From assembly GCA_946406145.1 (NCBI GenBank), contig CAMJJL010000003.1, positions 17,395 through 81,394 on the forward strand: DNA of 64,000 bases, in the 5' to 3' direction. Under the pieces are notes generated by a model. It was not told the origin of the DNA and made no database searches. It saw only the letters and a list, made by a program, of their open reading frames with translations. The translations under genes were made by a program, and so were the position numbers. How positions within the stretch are numbered: position 1 is the first letter of the stretch; each line of letters opens with the position of its first letter. This DNA comes from an uncultured Clostridia bacterium. Lineage in GTDB: Bacteria > Bacillota > Clostridia > Oscillospirales > Acutalibacteraceae. Positions 63,158-64,000 of the stretch are shown piece after piece.

Positions 63158-63925
63158 ATGAGAATCGTGATTAAGGTGGGCACCTCGACGCTCACCCATT
63201 CTACGGGACTTTTGAATATCAAGCGCGTTGAGAAGATGTGCAAGGTCATCTCCGATTTAAAGAACGCCGGTAACGAGATCGTGTTGGTATCGTCCGGCGC
63301 GATCGGTATGGGGCTGAGCAAGGTCGGCATCCACAGCCGCCCCGATGATATTTCGACCCTGCAGGCAGGCGCGGCGATCGGTCAGTGCGAGCTGATGTAT
63401 GTGTATGACAAGCTGTTCGGCGAGTATAATCACACCGTCGCACAGATCCTGATGACCGGTGCGTTTGTCGCAATCGACGACTACGGCAAGAATCTCGACA
63501 ACACGCTGTACCGCCTGTTGGAGCTGGGCGTGATCCCGATCGTCAACGAGAACGATACCGTCACGACCGATGAGATCGTGATCGGCGATAACGATACACT
63601 CGGCGCGATTATCGCCGAACGCGTGGACGCACAGCTCTTGATTATCCTCTCGGATATCGACGGATTGTACACCGCGAATCCTGCCGTTGACCCCGACGCA
63701 AAGCGGTTAGAGGTTATTGAGGAGATCACTCCCGAGATCGAGGCGCTCGCCGGAGCGGCAGGCTCCAAGCTCGGCACCGGCGGAATGGTGACCAAGCTCA
63801 AGGCGGCGAAGCAAGCGACAGAGAACGGCATCGAGGTCGTGATCGCCAACGGCAAGGATCCGGATATCCTGTATGATATCATGGACGGCGTCGCCGTATG
63901 TACGAGATTTGTAGTGAAGAAGTAA
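63158..63925 (+). CDS. proB: Glutamate 5-kinase
   Basis: First step of proline biosynthesis, making gamma-glutamyl phosphate. IVIKVGTSTLTHSTG and LVSSGAIGMGLSKV are the amino-acid kinase phosphate loops, PIVNENDTV binds glutamate, and GTGGMVTKLKAAKQA is the C-terminal signature. At 255 residues it is the short form without the C-terminal PUA domain. The ATG follows TTGGGGGGAAAAT. The proA partner is expected downstream, beyond the window, but only a family B repeat is visible after the stop. Confidence 0.96.
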   Translation: MRIVIKVGTSTLTHSTGLLNIKRVEKMCKVISDLKNAGNEIVLVSSGAIGMGLSKVGIHSRPDDISTLQAGAAIGQCELMYVYDKLFGEYNHTVAQILMTGAFVAIDDYGKNLDNTLYRLLELGVIPIVNENDTVTTDEIVIGDNDTLGAIIAERVDAQLLIILSDIDGLYTANPAVDPDAKRLEVIEEITPEIEALAGAAGSKLGTGGMVTKLKAAKQATENGIEVVIANGKDPDILYDIMDGVAVCTRFVVKK

Positions 63926-63926
63926 A

Positions 63927-64000
63927 TAGCCTTCCCCTTGAGGAAATTCCCCTGTTAGGGGAAATGGGCAAAGCCCAAAAGGGTTGCCGTTCCTGCAAGG
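63927..64000 (+). repeat. Family B-like repeat cut by the window end
   Basis: AGCCTTCCCCTTGAGGAAATTCCCC then a TAGGGGAAATGGGC and GCCCAAAAGGG stretch. It begins directly after the proB stop and runs off the edge. Confidence 0.5.

Overview
The window looks like a chromosomal segment of a spore-forming Clostridia member, most likely a gut Ruminococcus or Oscillospiraceae relative. The reasons are moderately high GC with strong AGGAGG ribosome binding sites, a SpoIIE phosphatase, Clostridia-type families (C_GCAxxG_C_C, DUF1667, DUF6512, M16C peptidase) and perfect TTGACA/TATAAT promoters. This assignment is inference; there is no rRNA or tRNA in the window to check it with.

Layout: (1) 0-8 kb: a truncated membrane protein and a low-molecular-weight phosphatase on the minus strand, then a glycerol operon (glpK, a GlpA-like flavoprotein, a second FAD oxidoreductase, DUF1667) interrupted by a small DUF559 nuclease gene, then a stand-alone PTS IIC-like permease. 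(2) 8-9 kb: a DUF2975 membrane protein with its HTH regulator and a clear operator/promoter. (3) 9.3-17.9 kb: a catabolic cluster with a threonine synthase, another fold-type II PLP enzyme, a YheO-type PAS/HTH regulator and a PHP phosphoesterase, followed by ygeY, ygeW and arcC, which should end in carbamoyl phosphate and ATP. (4) 18-21 kb: a teichoic-acid-type glycosyl/glycerophosphotransferase. (5) 21.4-30.1 kb: a complete arginine biosynthesis run argG-H-C-J-B-D-F. (6) 30-50 kb: an ECF sigma factor with a membrane-anchored partner, spoIIE, an SGNH hydrolase, GNAT, GH13, a MecA-like adaptor, a lipase, a lipoprotein, rpe, a P-type ATPase-like protein with a degenerate active site, rlmB and small membrane proteins. 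(7) 50-64 kb: mgtE behind a long structured leader, a CLC transporter with a lipoprotein, an MBOAT/DHHW acylation pair, a BlaI-type regulator, an M16C peptidase, purC and proB.

The most unusual aspect is between the genes. Almost every gap above about 100 bp holds a dispersed repeat. I recognise at least four palindromic end families (here A, B, C, D) and a separate family of inverted-repeat elements whose arms are heptanucleotide arrays. Family A, B and D elements have two palindromic ends in inverted orientation. The arm stems differ in sequence from copy to copy but keep base pairing. Some elements carry a left end of one family and a right end of another. One family B element carries the DUF559 (Vsr/PD-(D/E)XK-like) nuclease gene. 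Two other family B elements look like ORF-less deletion relatives of it, sharing the sequence around the end of that gene. The heptamer elements have locus-specific heptamers that nevertheless match between the two arms of a locus, and they sit directly on stop codons. I regard the DUF559/family B pairing and the heptamer elements as the best candidates for an undescribed system. All alignments were made by eye.
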